From Actinoplanes sp. M2I2 (GTDB taxonomy: Bacteria; Actinomycetota; Actinomycetes; Mycobacteriales; Micromonosporaceae), in assembly GCF_023544445.1 (NCBI RefSeq), contig NZ_JALPVJ010000030.1, forward strand, positions 31,894 to 95,893: 64,000 nt of DNA. The letters are read 5' to 3'. The notes below the pieces were generated by a model. The model was given only the letters and a program-made list of their open reading frames with translations, had not been told where the DNA came from and did not search any database. Position 1 is the first letter of the stretch, and the number at the start of each line of letters is the position of its first letter. Made by a program: the position numbers and the translations under genes. Of the stretch, positions 15,093-24,600 are shown in pieces.

Positions 15093-16988
15093 TTACGGGG
15101 CCGGGTAGTCCGTGATGTAGACCGGAACGCCGACCTTGGTCATGTCGGCGGCCGCGCCCTCCCCGTTGACGACGTGGTTGATCACGCCGGCGCTGAGGTT
15201 GACGGTCATGATGTGGTGCAGCTTCACACCCGGGCGCTTCGGGACCTCGAAACCGTTCTCGGTCTCGATCGACGGGTTGTTCTGGTTGAAGACGTAGACG
15301 CCCGCACCGTACAGCTGGTGGTTGCGGACCTTGTCCCCGACCTTGTAACCCGCGTAGCCCTTGACGCTGCCGTTCATCCAGTCGGCCTGCGTCGGCGGGT
15401 CGTACGGCAGTTCGTTCTGGTAGAGCACCGTCGTGCCCTTCTCGCCGTTCCAGACGGTGTTGTACTTCTGGAAGTGCTCGACGAACAGGCCCGTCGCGGT
15501 CACGTTGTCGCCGTTGATGACGGCGCCGTAGCGACCGGTGTTGGTGCGCCACCGCTGGGTGTCGCCGTTCACGCCCTCGGTGAAGCCCTCGACGCCGTGG
15601 TCACCGCGCCACACCCAGGTGTGGTCGATCAGCACGTTGTCGCTGTTCACCTCGAGCGCCGTGTCGACCTTGCCGATGTGCGGGCCGCCCACCCGGAAGT
15701 AGACGTCCGACAGCGTGGTCGGGTTCGACGCCGAGCTGATGCCCAGGCCGTTCTTGTTGCCGACCTGGAGCAGGTTCTTCGACTCCTTGAGGCCGGCGTC
15801 GATCGTGACACCCGCGATGACCACACCGGGGACGTCGGCGACCTTCAGCGGCGTGACCCCGTTGACCGCGGTCAGCGTGGCGTGGCCGATGCCGAGCACG
15901 ACCTGGTTGGGCCGCAGCACGTGGATCGTCTGGTCGACGTTGTAGACGCCCGGCGTGAAGAGCAAGTTCTTGCCGAGCAGCAGCTGAGCGTTGATCAGCC
16001 ACTCGGGGTCGGACGGCTTGGCAACGAAGAAGTTGCTCAGCGGGATCGTCCGGCCCGCGGTCAGGTCCTCGTCCCACGAGACACCGCTGGTGTTGCGGTG
16101 GGCGCTGGGCACGCGGACCGCGTACTTGCCGTTGGCGTCCACGAACAGGAACGGCTTCTCCCGGCTGAGCGGGGTCTGGGCCAGCGTGGTGTACGGCGGG
16201 TTCGGGAACGCCGAGTCGTCCGGCGCGCCCTCGACGCCGGAGAAGACCTGGTTCCAGACACCGTTGGACCACTCGCTCACCTTGCTGTTGCGGGTGAGCC
16301 ACTGCTGCTGCGAACCGTTGGTGATCGCGCCGAACTGCGAGTCGGCGATGAAGCCACCACTCGCGTACTGCGGACCGGCGGTGCAGTAGTCCATCAGCGT
16401 GAAGCCGCCGTCGACCTTGAGCCGGCGCAGCGACACGGCCTGCGAGACGGCCCAGAAGTTGGCGCCGGCCCGGCAACCCTCCTGTCCGGCCCCGTTGACC
16501 TTGATGGACAGGTTGGACAGCGTGCGCCAGAAGTTGACGAGCGCGAGACAGTTGCTCGTGCCGCCACCCTCGAGGCAACGGTTGTAGACCTCCACCTTGC
16601 CGTTGATCACGACGTCGTTCGGGGAGGCGCCGAGGCCGGAGACCTCGGTGTAGTAGCCGACCTTGATCTGCAGCGGCTGGGCGTCGGTGCCGTACGTGCC
16701 CGGCTTGAAGAGGAAGGCGTACCGGGCGGTGCCCATCTCGTTGTTGACCTGCAGGGCGTACACCGCGTCGAGCTTCGCCTGGATCTCGGCGACCGGCGTG
16801 CTCGGGTCGAAGATCGTGACGTTGGTGCCGAGGGCGGAAGCAGCCGTGGGGGCCGCGGCGGGAACTGCGGTGGGAGCTGCGTAAGCGGGAACTCCGGCGA
16901 GCGCACCGACCGTGACGGCGGTGAGCCCGACGGCGAGGATCCGTCGCAGATGCCGGCGACCGGAGGGTCGCCCGGCGTTTGTCGTCAT
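15093..16988 (-). CDS. secreted parallel beta-helix protein (GH55/pectate-lyase-fold-like)
   Basis: A 631-residue exported protein. Twin arginines and a hydrophobic stretch precede a signal-peptidase site near AYA-A (residues 35-38). The mature part has strand-rich repeats typical of a right-handed beta-helix: FDPSTPVAEIQAKLDAVYALQ, GTARYAFLFKPGTYG, VIAGVTIDAG, NVLIDHTWVWRGDHG and GAVINGDNVTATGLFVEHFQKYN. Related actinomycete proteins are often named adenylyl cyclase or coagulation factor 5/8-type proteins, with little support. A carbohydrate-active role outside the cell is more likely. The ATG at 16988 has GGAAGG ten bases upstream. The stop abuts a strong terminator. Confidence 0.85.
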   Translation of the reverse strand: MTTNAGRPSGRRHLRRILAVGLTAVTVGALAGVPAYAAPTAVPAAAPTAASALGTNVTIFDPSTPVAEIQAKLDAVYALQVNNEMGTARYAFLFKPGTYGTDAQPLQIKVGYYTEVSGLGASPNDVVINGKVEVYNRCLEGGGTSNCLALVNFWRTLSNLSIKVNGAGQEGCRAGANFWAVSQAVSLRRLKVDGGFTLMDYCTAGPQYASGGFIADSQFGAITNGSQQQWLTRNSKVSEWSNGVWNQVFSGVEGAPDDSAFPNPPYTTLAQTPLSREKPFLFVDANGKYAVRVPSAHRNTSGVSWDEDLTAGRTIPLSNFFVAKPSDPEWLINAQLLLGKNLLFTPGVYNVDQTIHVLRPNQVVLGIGHATLTAVNGVTPLKVADVPGVVIAGVTIDAGLKESKNLLQVGNKNGLGISSASNPTTLSDVYFRVGGPHIGKVDTALEVNSDNVLIDHTWVWRGDHGVEGFTEGVNGDTQRWRTNTGRYGAVINGDNVTATGLFVEHFQKYNTVWNGEKGTTVLYQNELPYDPPTQADWMNGSVKGYAGYKVGDKVRNHQLYGAGVYVFNQNNPSIETENGFEVPKRPGVKLHHIMTVNLSAGVINHVVNGEGAAADMTKVGVPVYITDYPAP

Positions 16989-17149
16989 GCGGAAAGGTCC
17001 TTCCGTTAACGGGGAGGCAACAAACAGGATCACAGAAAGCAATAGACGCATCGACATGTCAAGGTCTGCGGGGCGCCTCGGGTGCGGCATTCGCACAGGC
17101 ATCGGACATCTCGCCGCGGTTCCGGAACGCACCTTGCCCGAATGGCCCC

Positions 17150-17506
17150 TCAGAACGGATGTTCGGACGCCGGAACCGGTACCGGCGACGCCTCGGTACC
17201 GGTACCGGAAACGCTCCCCCGACGCCGCCGCAGATGGTCACTCTCCGTGTCGGTCGGAGCGAGCGACAACGCCCGATCGAAGGCCGCCAGAGCCTCCTCG
17301 CGCCGGTCGACGGCCCGGCGGCGGGCCACCGACAGCAGCCAGGCCGCCGGGCGGCGCGGGACCCCCTCGCCGGGCCACTGGCGGGTGGCGGCGGCGAAGG
17401 CGTCCTGCACGGCGTCCTCGGCGAGGTCGAAGCTGCGCAGCTCGGCGACCAGCGTGGCCAGCAGGGGGCCACGATGCTCGCGGAAGGCGGCCTCGACCGC
17501 GTTCAT
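17150..17506 (-). pseudogene. ECF42-type sigma factor with large in-frame internal deletion
   Basis: The 118-residue product begins like an ECF42 sigma factor (AAFREHRGPLLATLVAELR, FDLAEDAVQDAFAAATRQWP, AWLLSVARRRAVDRR). It then jumps directly to the family's C-terminal end (EEALAAFDRALSLAPTDTES, DHLRRRR). Full members have about 400 residues, so some 280 residues are missing without loss of frame: part of region 2, all of region 4 and most of the TPR extension. A Gly/Thr/Val/Pro-rich tail, encoded by repeats of GGTACCGG, follows. The start overlaps the stop of the DGPF gene by four bases, as in intact ECF42 loci. The product cannot be a normal sigma factor. Confidence 0.8.
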
Positions 17507-17841
17507 CGGGGCTCGGCCACCGGCCTGACCTCGACGATGTCGCCCAGCTCGGCGAGCGCGCGGCCGAACACGAGGGCCTCGTCGAGGTCGCCGGCCTCCA
17601 CGAGGTAGAAGCCGCCCAGCTGCTCGGCCGTCTCGGCGTACGGGCCGTCGGTGAGCAGGCCACCCGGCCGGACGGTCGTGGCGTTCCCGGAGAGCGCGAG
17701 CTCCTCCCCGCCCCGGTCGGCGTCCCGCTCCCGCAGCAGCGCGGCGAAGCGCCCGTGGGCCTCGTACGCCCGGCGCCGTTGCTCCTCGTCGGCCTCGGCC
17801 CAGTCCTTCTCGGTCTGGTAGATCAGCAACGCGTACTTCAT
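17503..17841 (-). CDS. YCII/DGPF-domain protein
   Basis: A 112-residue YCII-related protein of the DGPF type: MKYALLIYQTEKDWAE at the N-terminus, LLTDGPYAETAEQLGGFYLVEAGDLDEAL carrying the DGPF-like motif (as DGPY), and VEVRPVAEP at the end. DGPF proteins are encoded beside ECF42 sigma factors and belong to their regulon; their chemical role is unsettled. The ATG at 17841 is preferred over an upstream start at 17856 because the family begins MKYALLIY. It is translationally coupled to the truncated sigma gene and itself looks intact. Confidence 0.88.
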   Translation of the reverse strand: MKYALLIYQTEKDWAEADEEQRRRAYEAHGRFAALLRERDADRGGEELALSGNATTVRPGGLLTDGPYAETAEQLGGFYLVEAGDLDEALVFGRALAELGDIVEVRPVAEPR

Positions 17842-17999
17842 CGGTGCCTCCCGCACTCATCATGGACGTCATCCGGACGTCGCACGACGCCCGGCGAAAT
17901 CGACGACGCGACGCGACGGTCCTCGGGAGTGAACCTCAAGTGCATCGAGCCCGGCGCGGCCCTGCCCGGTGGCGGTCGCGCGCCGCGCTACCCCACCAG

Positions 18000-18746
18000 T
18001 CACATCAGCCAGGGATCCATACCGGATCCGCGCGGTGGATCGGCCAGGACCGGCGGCGGCCGGCGGCGGCGGCGCACGACCCGGGCCAGCCGCGCGGCGA
18101 CCACCCCGCCTGCCCCGGGCACGCCCCAGCCGAGCCGGGTCAGCTCCCGTGCCGCCGGGCCGGTCGGGACGTCCCGCGGCAACGCCGCCACCGCGACCAG
18201 CCAGGTGGGCAGCTCCAGCAGCCGCAGAACCCGGGACAGCCGCTCCGACTCGATGACGCTCTCCGGGTCGAGCTCGTCGGCCAGGATCTCGGTCAGGTCG
18301 CCGCCCCGCCCGGGATGCCCGCAGGCCGCGGCGATGGCGCCGGCCGCCCCGACGCCGAACGGCTCGTCCAGGACGTCCTCGTCGGCTCCCGGCTCCCGGG
18401 CCGGGTCGCTGACGTACCGGCCCAGCTCCTCGGCACCCGACCACGCCACCAGGACCAGCTGACGATCGGCGAGCACCCGGACCGCCACCACCGCCACGCC
18501 GAGCTGCTCGGCCAGGGCGGCGCCGACCCCGGCGATCCCGCGCCGGCCGGCCGCGAGAGTCCCGCTGCCGGGGACGGCGAGCACCGGCACCCAACCATCC
18601 TGCGCCGGGACGATCCAGCCGGTGAAGCGCAGGCTCCGCAGCACTTGCGTCACGCCGCCGGCGTCGCTCGTCCGCACGAGAGCGGCCGCGTAGGTCTCAC
18701 CGGCCGGCCCGCCGGCCCCCGGCGCCGGTACGTACGGGAAGACCAC
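18000..18746 (-). CDS. hypothetical actinobacterial protein
   Basis: A 248-residue protein with no family I recognise. The N-terminal half alternates short hydrophobic strands (TGWIVPAQDGWVPVLAVPGSG, LGVAVVAVRVLADRQLVLVAWSG), which suggests a compact alpha/beta domain. The middle has an acidic segment (REPGADEDVLDEPFG). The C-terminus has a short hydrophobic stretch and a basic run (RLARVVRRRRRPPPV). No signal peptide or catalytic motif is visible. Codon bias is normal for the window, so it is a real gene. It is monocistronic, between the DGPF and MCP genes. Confidence 0.65.
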   Translation of the reverse strand: MVFPYVPAPGAGGPAGETYAAALVRTSDAGGVTQVLRSLRFTGWIVPAQDGWVPVLAVPGSGTLAAGRRGIAGVGAALAEQLGVAVVAVRVLADRQLVLVAWSGAEELGRYVSDPAREPGADEDVLDEPFGVGAAGAIAAACGHPGRGGDLTEILADELDPESVIESERLSRVLRLLELPTWLVAVAALPRDVPTGPAARELTRLGWGVPGAGGVVAARLARVVRRRRRPPPVLADPPRGSGMDPWLM

Positions 18747-18893
18747 CCCCGCATCGTCCCACCGGAACGACGGCCCCGCAGTTCGCCCGGCGGCGCGGTC
18801 GGATCTTTCGGCTCACCCCTGCGTGATGAGGGGGCGCGGGCGCGGCGAGGCACCCATGGCCGCGGGCGGCCGGAAAGAGGCGATTGCTGTCGG

Positions 18894-20513
18894 TCAATAC
18901 CGGAAGGACGCCACCAGCGCCTGGAGGTCATCGGAGGCCCGCGTGAGTTCCTGAGCCGTGACCCGGGTACGTTCGGCGCCGGCGGTGGTCCCCTGCGAAG
19001 CCCTCGCGACAGCTTGGATGCCGGCGGCGATGTCGCCGGCGCCGCCCGCGGTCTCACCGACGTTGCGGCTCATCTCGGCGGTCGTGGCCGTCTGCTCCTC
19101 GATCGCCGAGGCGATGGTCAACTGCGTGCTGTTGATCTCGGCGACGACAGTGCCGATGCGGCCGATCGCCTGAACGGCGGCGGCGCTGCCCTTCCGGATG
19201 GCGGCCACCCGCTGGGCGATCTGCTCGGTCGCGGAGGCGGTCTGCTCGGCCAGGGACTTCACCTCACCGGCGACGACGGCGAAACCTTTGCCGCTCTCGC
19301 CGGCTCGCGCGGCCTCGATGGTCGCGTTGAGGGCCAGCAGGTTGGTCTGCTGCGCGATGGCGGTGATCAGCTCGACCACCGACTGGATCTCGGCCGACGA
19401 CGTGCCCAGCTCGGCGATGGTCCCGTTCGCCTGCTCCGCGGCGCGGACGCCGTCCCCCGCGATGCCGGTGGCGAGCGCCGCGCTGCGGGAGATCTCGCCG
19501 ATCGAAGCGGTCATCTCGTCGGCCGAGGCGGCCATGGCCGACACGATGGCCGAGACCTCTTCCGCCCCGCAGCTGACCGCCCCGGCCTGTGAACTGGTCT
19601 CGGTGGCGCCGCCGGCCAGCTGGGCGCTCACCACGCCGAGCTCGTCGGCCGCCCGGGCCACCCGGCCCGCCTCGGCGGCCACCCTCGCGACCAGCTGCTG
19701 CATCCGATCGGCGAAGGCGTTGAAGGTGCGGGCGGCCTGACCGACCTCGTCCGGGCTCTCGTCGGCGACCCTCTGGGTCAGGTCGCCGTCCCCGTCGGCG
19801 ATCTCGGCCAGGCGGCCGTTGAGGTCGCGCAGGGGTCGCGTGATCGAGCGGACGAGGACGAAGGCCAGGGATACGCCCATGAGAACCACGGCGACGCCGG
19901 CCGCGAGCAGCACCGCCGACGCACGTTCCGAGGCGTCGCCGGCCGCGGCGACGGCGGCCGCCGATGCACGGTCGATGGAGGTCACCAGGTCGTCGACGGC
20001 GGCCGCGACCTCGTTGAAGATCGTGATCTCGTCGACGGCCACCAGCTCGTGGCCGCGCGCCACCCGGGCGGCTACACCGGCGCGGTAGGCCGAGATGATC
20101 GTCTCGTCCAGGGTCATGAACTGCTCGAACAGCTCCGCGGCACGGTCGGCGGCGGCTCGCTGACCGGCGCTGAGCCGAGTCTGCCGCAAGGCCCCCAGTT
20201 CCGTCCGGAACGCCTCCGCGGACGTCAGGAAGGCGGCCCGGCCCTCCGCGGTGTCGGCCGCGGCGCCGCGCACGCCCCGGGCCACGTCGAAGGCGTACGC
20301 GGTCTGCCAGCCGTTGAAGTCGGCGGCGCGGAACTTGACCTGCATCGCCTGCCGCGTGATCTCGCGGTAATCCTGGACCGTGGTTGTGGCGCGGCGCTGA
20401 TCCGTCATCGCCGACAGTCCCACCGCCACCATGCCGACGATCAGAGCGAGCAGGAGAGACATGCTGCCGGCCAGGCGCGCTCCGATCCTGATCTTCCGTA
20501 GCGTCGCCAGCAT
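18894..20513 (-). CDS. methyl-accepting chemotaxis protein
   Basis: A 539-residue chemoreceptor. The first membrane helix is at about 12-33 (RLAGSMSLLLALIVGMVAVGL). A periplasmic four-helix sensor follows, with a hint of the 4HB_MCP family. The second helix is at about 205-228 (VLLAAGVAVVLMGVSLAFVL), then a HAMP domain (RSITRPLRDLNGRLAEIADGDGDLTQRV). The signalling domain contains the kinase-contact hairpin AIAQQTNLLALNATIEAARAGESGKGFAVVAGEVKSLAEQ. It relays ligand signals to CheA/CheW, which are not in this window. Its presence fits a motile-spore actinomycete. It starts with ATG, 53 bases after a tandem repeat. Confidence 0.92.
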   Translation of the reverse strand: MLATLRKIRIGARLAGSMSLLLALIVGMVAVGLSAMTDQRRATTTVQDYREITRQAMQVKFRAADFNGWQTAYAFDVARGVRGAAADTAEGRAAFLTSAEAFRTELGALRQTRLSAGQRAAADRAAELFEQFMTLDETIISAYRAGVAARVARGHELVAVDEITIFNEVAAAVDDLVTSIDRASAAAVAAAGDASERASAVLLAAGVAVVLMGVSLAFVLVRSITRPLRDLNGRLAEIADGDGDLTQRVADESPDEVGQAARTFNAFADRMQQLVARVAAEAGRVARAADELGVVSAQLAGGATETSSQAGAVSCGAEEVSAIVSAMAASADEMTASIGEISRSAALATGIAGDGVRAAEQANGTIAELGTSSAEIQSVVELITAIAQQTNLLALNATIEAARAGESGKGFAVVAGEVKSLAEQTASATEQIAQRVAAIRKGSAAAVQAIGRIGTVVAEINSTQLTIASAIEEQTATTAEMSRNVGETAGGAGDIAAGIQAVARASQGTTAGAERTRVTAQELTRASDDLQALVASFRY

Positions 20514-20565
20514 TGCCGCCCCTTCGCACCGAGTCGCGCCCTCGTCTGTCAGTTCGGCACCCGGT

Positions 20566-20621
20566 CACCCGGGCTGAATCAGGAACGATGGAGCACCCGG
20601 GCTGAATCAGGAACGATGGAG
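20566..20621. repeat. perfect 28-bp tandem duplication at LysR gene 3' end
   Basis: Two identical 28-bp units (20566-20593 and 20594-20621) overlap the last codons and stop of the LysR gene. Read on the minus strand, each unit contains CATCGTTCCTGA, that is His-Arg-Ser-stop. The duplication therefore carries a copy of the gene's end and stop codon into the space before the MCP gene. Confidence 0.9.
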
Positions 20622-21512
20622 GTCGCCGGCGACCGTCTCGAGGGCCTCGCGGAAGGCTCGGGCGGCCGGGGAGGCGGCGCCGGACAGGCGCTGGGCGGTG
20701 AAGATCGTGCGGCGTGGGCGGTCGGGGAGGTCGAGCAGGCGGCAGGAGGTGTCGCGGCCGGCCCAGACCAGGTCGGGGATCAGGGCCACGGCGTTGCCCG
20801 ACTCGACCAGGCGGATCTGGGCCTGCAGGTCGGCCGTCTCGTAGCGGACGTCGGGCTCGAAGCCGGTGACCCGGCACAGCTGCTCGGCGAAGTGGCGGGA
20901 CGCGGTGCCGCGCGGCTCCATGACCCAGGGCATGTGGCGGGCCTCGTCGAGGGACGCGACGGGGTGCAGGGCGGCCTCGGCGGCGGGCAGGGCCAGCCGG
21001 ATGGCGTCGGTGGTCAGCGGGTGTCGGTCGAGGCCGGGGTGGTGTGGCGCGGCGTGGGCCGGGTATTGCTCAGCGATCACCATGTCGAAGTCGCGGGCCC
21101 AGGTTTCGCGCAACGCTTCCTCGGGTTCGCGCTGCACCATCTCGACCCGTACGTCCGGAAAGCGGGTGGCCATGGCCAGCAGCGTGGCCGGCATGAGGGC
21201 GAGCGCGGCCGACTGGAACACGGCGACGCGCACGCGGCCGCTCACGGTCGCGGTCGAGGCCTGCAGCCGGGCCTCGGCCCGTTCCAGCGTGTCCAGCACC
21301 TCGCCGACCGACTCGACCAGCACCTCGGCCTGCGGGGTCAGTTGCACGCCGCGGCCGGACTTGCGCAGCAGCGGCCGGCCGGCCTCCCGCTCGAGCTGGC
21401 TGAGCTGCTGCGACACCGCCGACGGGGAGAAGTTGAGGGCCTCGGCGACGGCCGCGATGGTGCCCCGGACGGCCAGTTCGCGAAGCAGGACGAGACGCCG
21501 GAGCTCGAGCAC
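20607..21512 (-). CDS. LysR family regulator divergent from putA
   Basis: A 301-residue LysR-type regulator. The winged HTH is at residues about 1-60 (RRLVLLRELAVRGTIAAVAEAL, FSPSAVSQQLSQLEREAG). The effector domain follows (about 85-295), with VFQSAALALMPATL and ALIPDLVW. The GTG at 21512 is preferred: it has GGAGG five bases upstream and matches the family start. A TTG at 21539 is the longer alternative. Divergence from putA, with 92 bases between, implies that it controls proline catabolism, as PutR-type regulators do. Its last codons lie inside a 28-bp tandem duplication. Confidence 0.88.
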   Translation of the reverse strand: MLELRRLVLLRELAVRGTIAAVAEALNFSPSAVSQQLSQLEREAGRPLLRKSGRGVQLTPQAEVLVESVGEVLDTLERAEARLQASTATVSGRVRVAVFQSAALALMPATLLAMATRFPDVRVEMVQREPEEALRETWARDFDMVIAEQYPAHAAPHHPGLDRHPLTTDAIRLALPAAEAALHPVASLDEARHMPWVMEPRGTASRHFAEQLCRVTGFEPDVRYETADLQAQIRLVESGNAVALIPDLVWAGRDTSCRLLDLPDRPRRTIFTAQRLSGAASPAARAFREALETVAGDLHRS

Positions 21513-21604
21513 GACAGCCTCCGAGAAATTGTTAAGCAAAAGTGAAGAGTACTCGTCGAAAACCGTCGCTTTTCCTGAACGGAACCCGGAAGGACACTTT
21601 CGGC

Positions 21605-24600
21605 ATGTCTGAAGTCGCTCAGTCGCCGCTCGTGCAGGCCGACCTGGCCGACGAAGCCGTCGCGCTCGTCCGCCGCTGGTTGCACGAAGCCTCCGCCATC
21701 AAGACCACCGGTTCGGCGGCTCAGCTGGCCGGCGTCCTGCGCGACCCGAAGGGGCTGGCCTTCACGGTCGGCTTCGTCGACGGCGTCGTGCGCCCCGAGG
21801 ACGTGCGGGTCAGCGCCCGGGCCCTGCACACGCTCGCCCCGGACGTGCCCCGCTTCCTGCCCGCTCCCCTGCGCGGCGCGGTGCGGCTCGGCGGTCTGCT
21901 GGCCCCCGTCCTGCCGGGCGTGGTCGTGCCGATCGCCCGCCGGGTGCTGCGCCACATGGTCGGTCACCTCATCGTCGACGCCAGCGACGCCAAGCTGGGC
22001 CGGGCCATCGCCCGGATCAGGCGCCGGGACGTACGCCTGAACGTCAACCTGCTCGGTGAGGCCGTGCTCGGCCGGGGCGAGGCGACCCGGCGGCTGCGCG
22101 AGACCGAGCGCCTGCTCGGCCGGGACGACGTCGACTACGTGTCGATCAAGGTGTCGGCGACCGTCGCCCCGCACAACCCGTGGGCGTTCGACGAGGCCGT
22201 GACCGAGATCGTCGAGCAGCTCACGCCGCTGTTCACGCTGGCTGCCACCGCCCGTACGCGCAAGTTCGTGAACCTCGACATGGAGGAGTACAAGGACCTC
22301 GACCTCACGATCGCGGTCTTCACTCGGCTGCTCGACAAGCCCGAGCTGCGTGACCTCGAGGCCGGCATCGTGCTGCAGGCATACCTGCCGGACGCGCTCG
22401 CCGCGATGATCCGGTTGCAGGAGTGGGCGGCCGCCCGGCGCGCCGACGGGGGCGCCGGCATCAAGGTGCGCCTGGTCAAGGGGGCCAACCTGCCGATGGA
22501 GCAGGTCGAGGCGACCGTGCACGGCTGGCCGCTGGCCACCTGGGGCAGCAAGCAGGAGACGGACACCAACTACAAGCGGGTGCTGCACTACGCGCTGCAC
22601 CCCGACCGCATCGGCAACGTGCGGCTGGGCGTGGCCGGGCACAACCTCTTCGACATCGCGTACGCCTGGCTGCTGGCCGGTCGGCGCGGGGTGCGCGAGG
22701 GCATCGAGTTCGAGATGCTGCTCGGCATGGCCGAGGGCCAGGCCGAGGTGGTGCGGCGGGAGGTCGGCGGGTTGCTGCTCTACACCCCGGTCGTCCGCCC
22801 GGAGCAGTTCGACGTGGCCATCGCGTACCTCATCCGCCGCCTCGAGGAGGGCGCGAGCAGCGACAACTTCATGTCGGCGGTGTTCGAGCTGGACAGCGAC
22901 GCCGGGTTGTTCGCCCGCGAGCGCGACCGGTTCCTGGCGTCGCTGGCCGAGCTGGACGAGACCGTGCCGGCGCCGCACCGCGTGGCCGACCGGCACGCCG
23001 CGCTGGCCGCCGCCGAGAAGGGGCACTTCGCCAACACGCCCGACACCGACCCGTCCGTCGCCTCCAACCGCGCCGAGATCCGCGAGATCCTCCAGCGGGT
23101 GCCGGCCTCGGCGATCGGCGTGGAGACCATCGACACCGCCCGGGTCACCGACGAGCGCCGCCTCGACGACCGCCTGGGCGCGGCCGTCGCCGCGGCCACG
23201 GCCTGGGGCGCGATGACCGGCGCCGAGCGCGGCGCCGTCCTGCACCGCATCGGTGAGGCTCTCGAGTCCCGCCGGGCCGACCTCATCGAGGTCATGGCGG
23301 CCGAGACCGGCAAGACCGCCGACCAGGCCGACCCCGAGGTCTCCGAGGCCATCGACTTCGCCCACTACTACGGCGAACTGGCCGCCGGGCTCGACACCGT
23401 CGACGGCGCGATCGCCGTGCCCGAGAAGCTGACGCTGGTCACGCCGCCCTGGAACTTCCCGGTGGCCATCCCGGCCGGCTCGGTGCTGGCCGCCCTGGCC
23501 GCCGGCTCGGCCGTCGCGCTCAAGCCGGCCGGCCCGGCCGAGCGCTGCGGCGCGGTGCTGGCCGACATCATCCGGCCGGTGCTGCCCGACGCCGACCTGC
23601 TCACCCTGGTCCAGGTCGAGGAGCAGGCCCTCGGCAAGCAGCTGATCAGCCACGCGCTGGTCGACCGGGTCGTGCTGACCGGCGCGTACGAGACGGCCGA
23701 GCTGTTCCGCTCGTTCCGCCCCGACCTGCCGCTGCTGGCCGAGACCAGCGGCAAGAACGCGATCATCGTGACGCCCAGCGCCGACCTCGACCTGGCCGTC
23801 AAGGACGTGATCAGCTCAGCCTTCGGGCACGCCGGCCAGAAGTGCTCGGCCGCCTCGCTGGTCATCCTGGTCGGGTCGGTCGCCCGCTCGGAGCGCTTCC
23901 GCCACCAGTTGCTCGACGCCGCCCGGTCGCTGACCGTCGGCTGGCCCACCGACCCGCGCAGCCAGGTCGGCCCGGTCATCGAGCCGGCCTCGGGCAAACT
24001 GCTCGACGGCCTGACCAAGCTCGGCCCGGGTGAGAGCTGGCTGCTGGAGCCGCGGAACCTGGACGACACCGACCGGCTGTGGAGCCCGGGCATCCGGGAC
24101 GGCGTCACCCGCGGCTCGGCCTACCACCGCACCGAGTACTTCGGACCGGTCCTCGGCATCATGACCGCGGAGACCCTCGACGAGGCGATCGACCTGGTCA
24201 ACGACGTCGACTTCGGCCTCACCTCGGGCCTGCACTCGCTCGACCCCGACGAGCTGGCCCGCTGGCTCGACCGGGTCCAGGCCGGCAACCTGTACGTCAA
24301 CCGGGGCATCACCGGCGCGATCGTGCGCCGGCAGCCGTTCGGTGGCTGGAAGCGCTCGGCGGTCGGCCCCGGCACCAAGGCCGGCGGCCCCAACTACCTG
24401 GTCGGCCTGTCGGGCTGGCAGACGGCGGAGTCGCGGGCCGACGCCAAGGTCGACGACGTGGCGGTCAGCGCGCTGCTCACCGCGGCCGCGAAGGTCCTGC
24501 CGGCCGACGAGGCGCGGATGCTGGAGCGGGCCGCCCGCAGCGACGCGGCCGCCTGGAAGGCGGAGTTCGGCGCGGCCACGGACGTGTCGGGGCTGTGGGC

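Noticed and set aside
15093..16988. Adenylyl cyclase
   Set aside because: The name is common for relatives, but the sequence is a secreted beta-helix with no cyclase catalytic motif.
21338..23653. Open frame of 771 codons antisense to putA
   Set aside because: It mirrors the G/C-rich third positions of putA and shows no protein family pattern.
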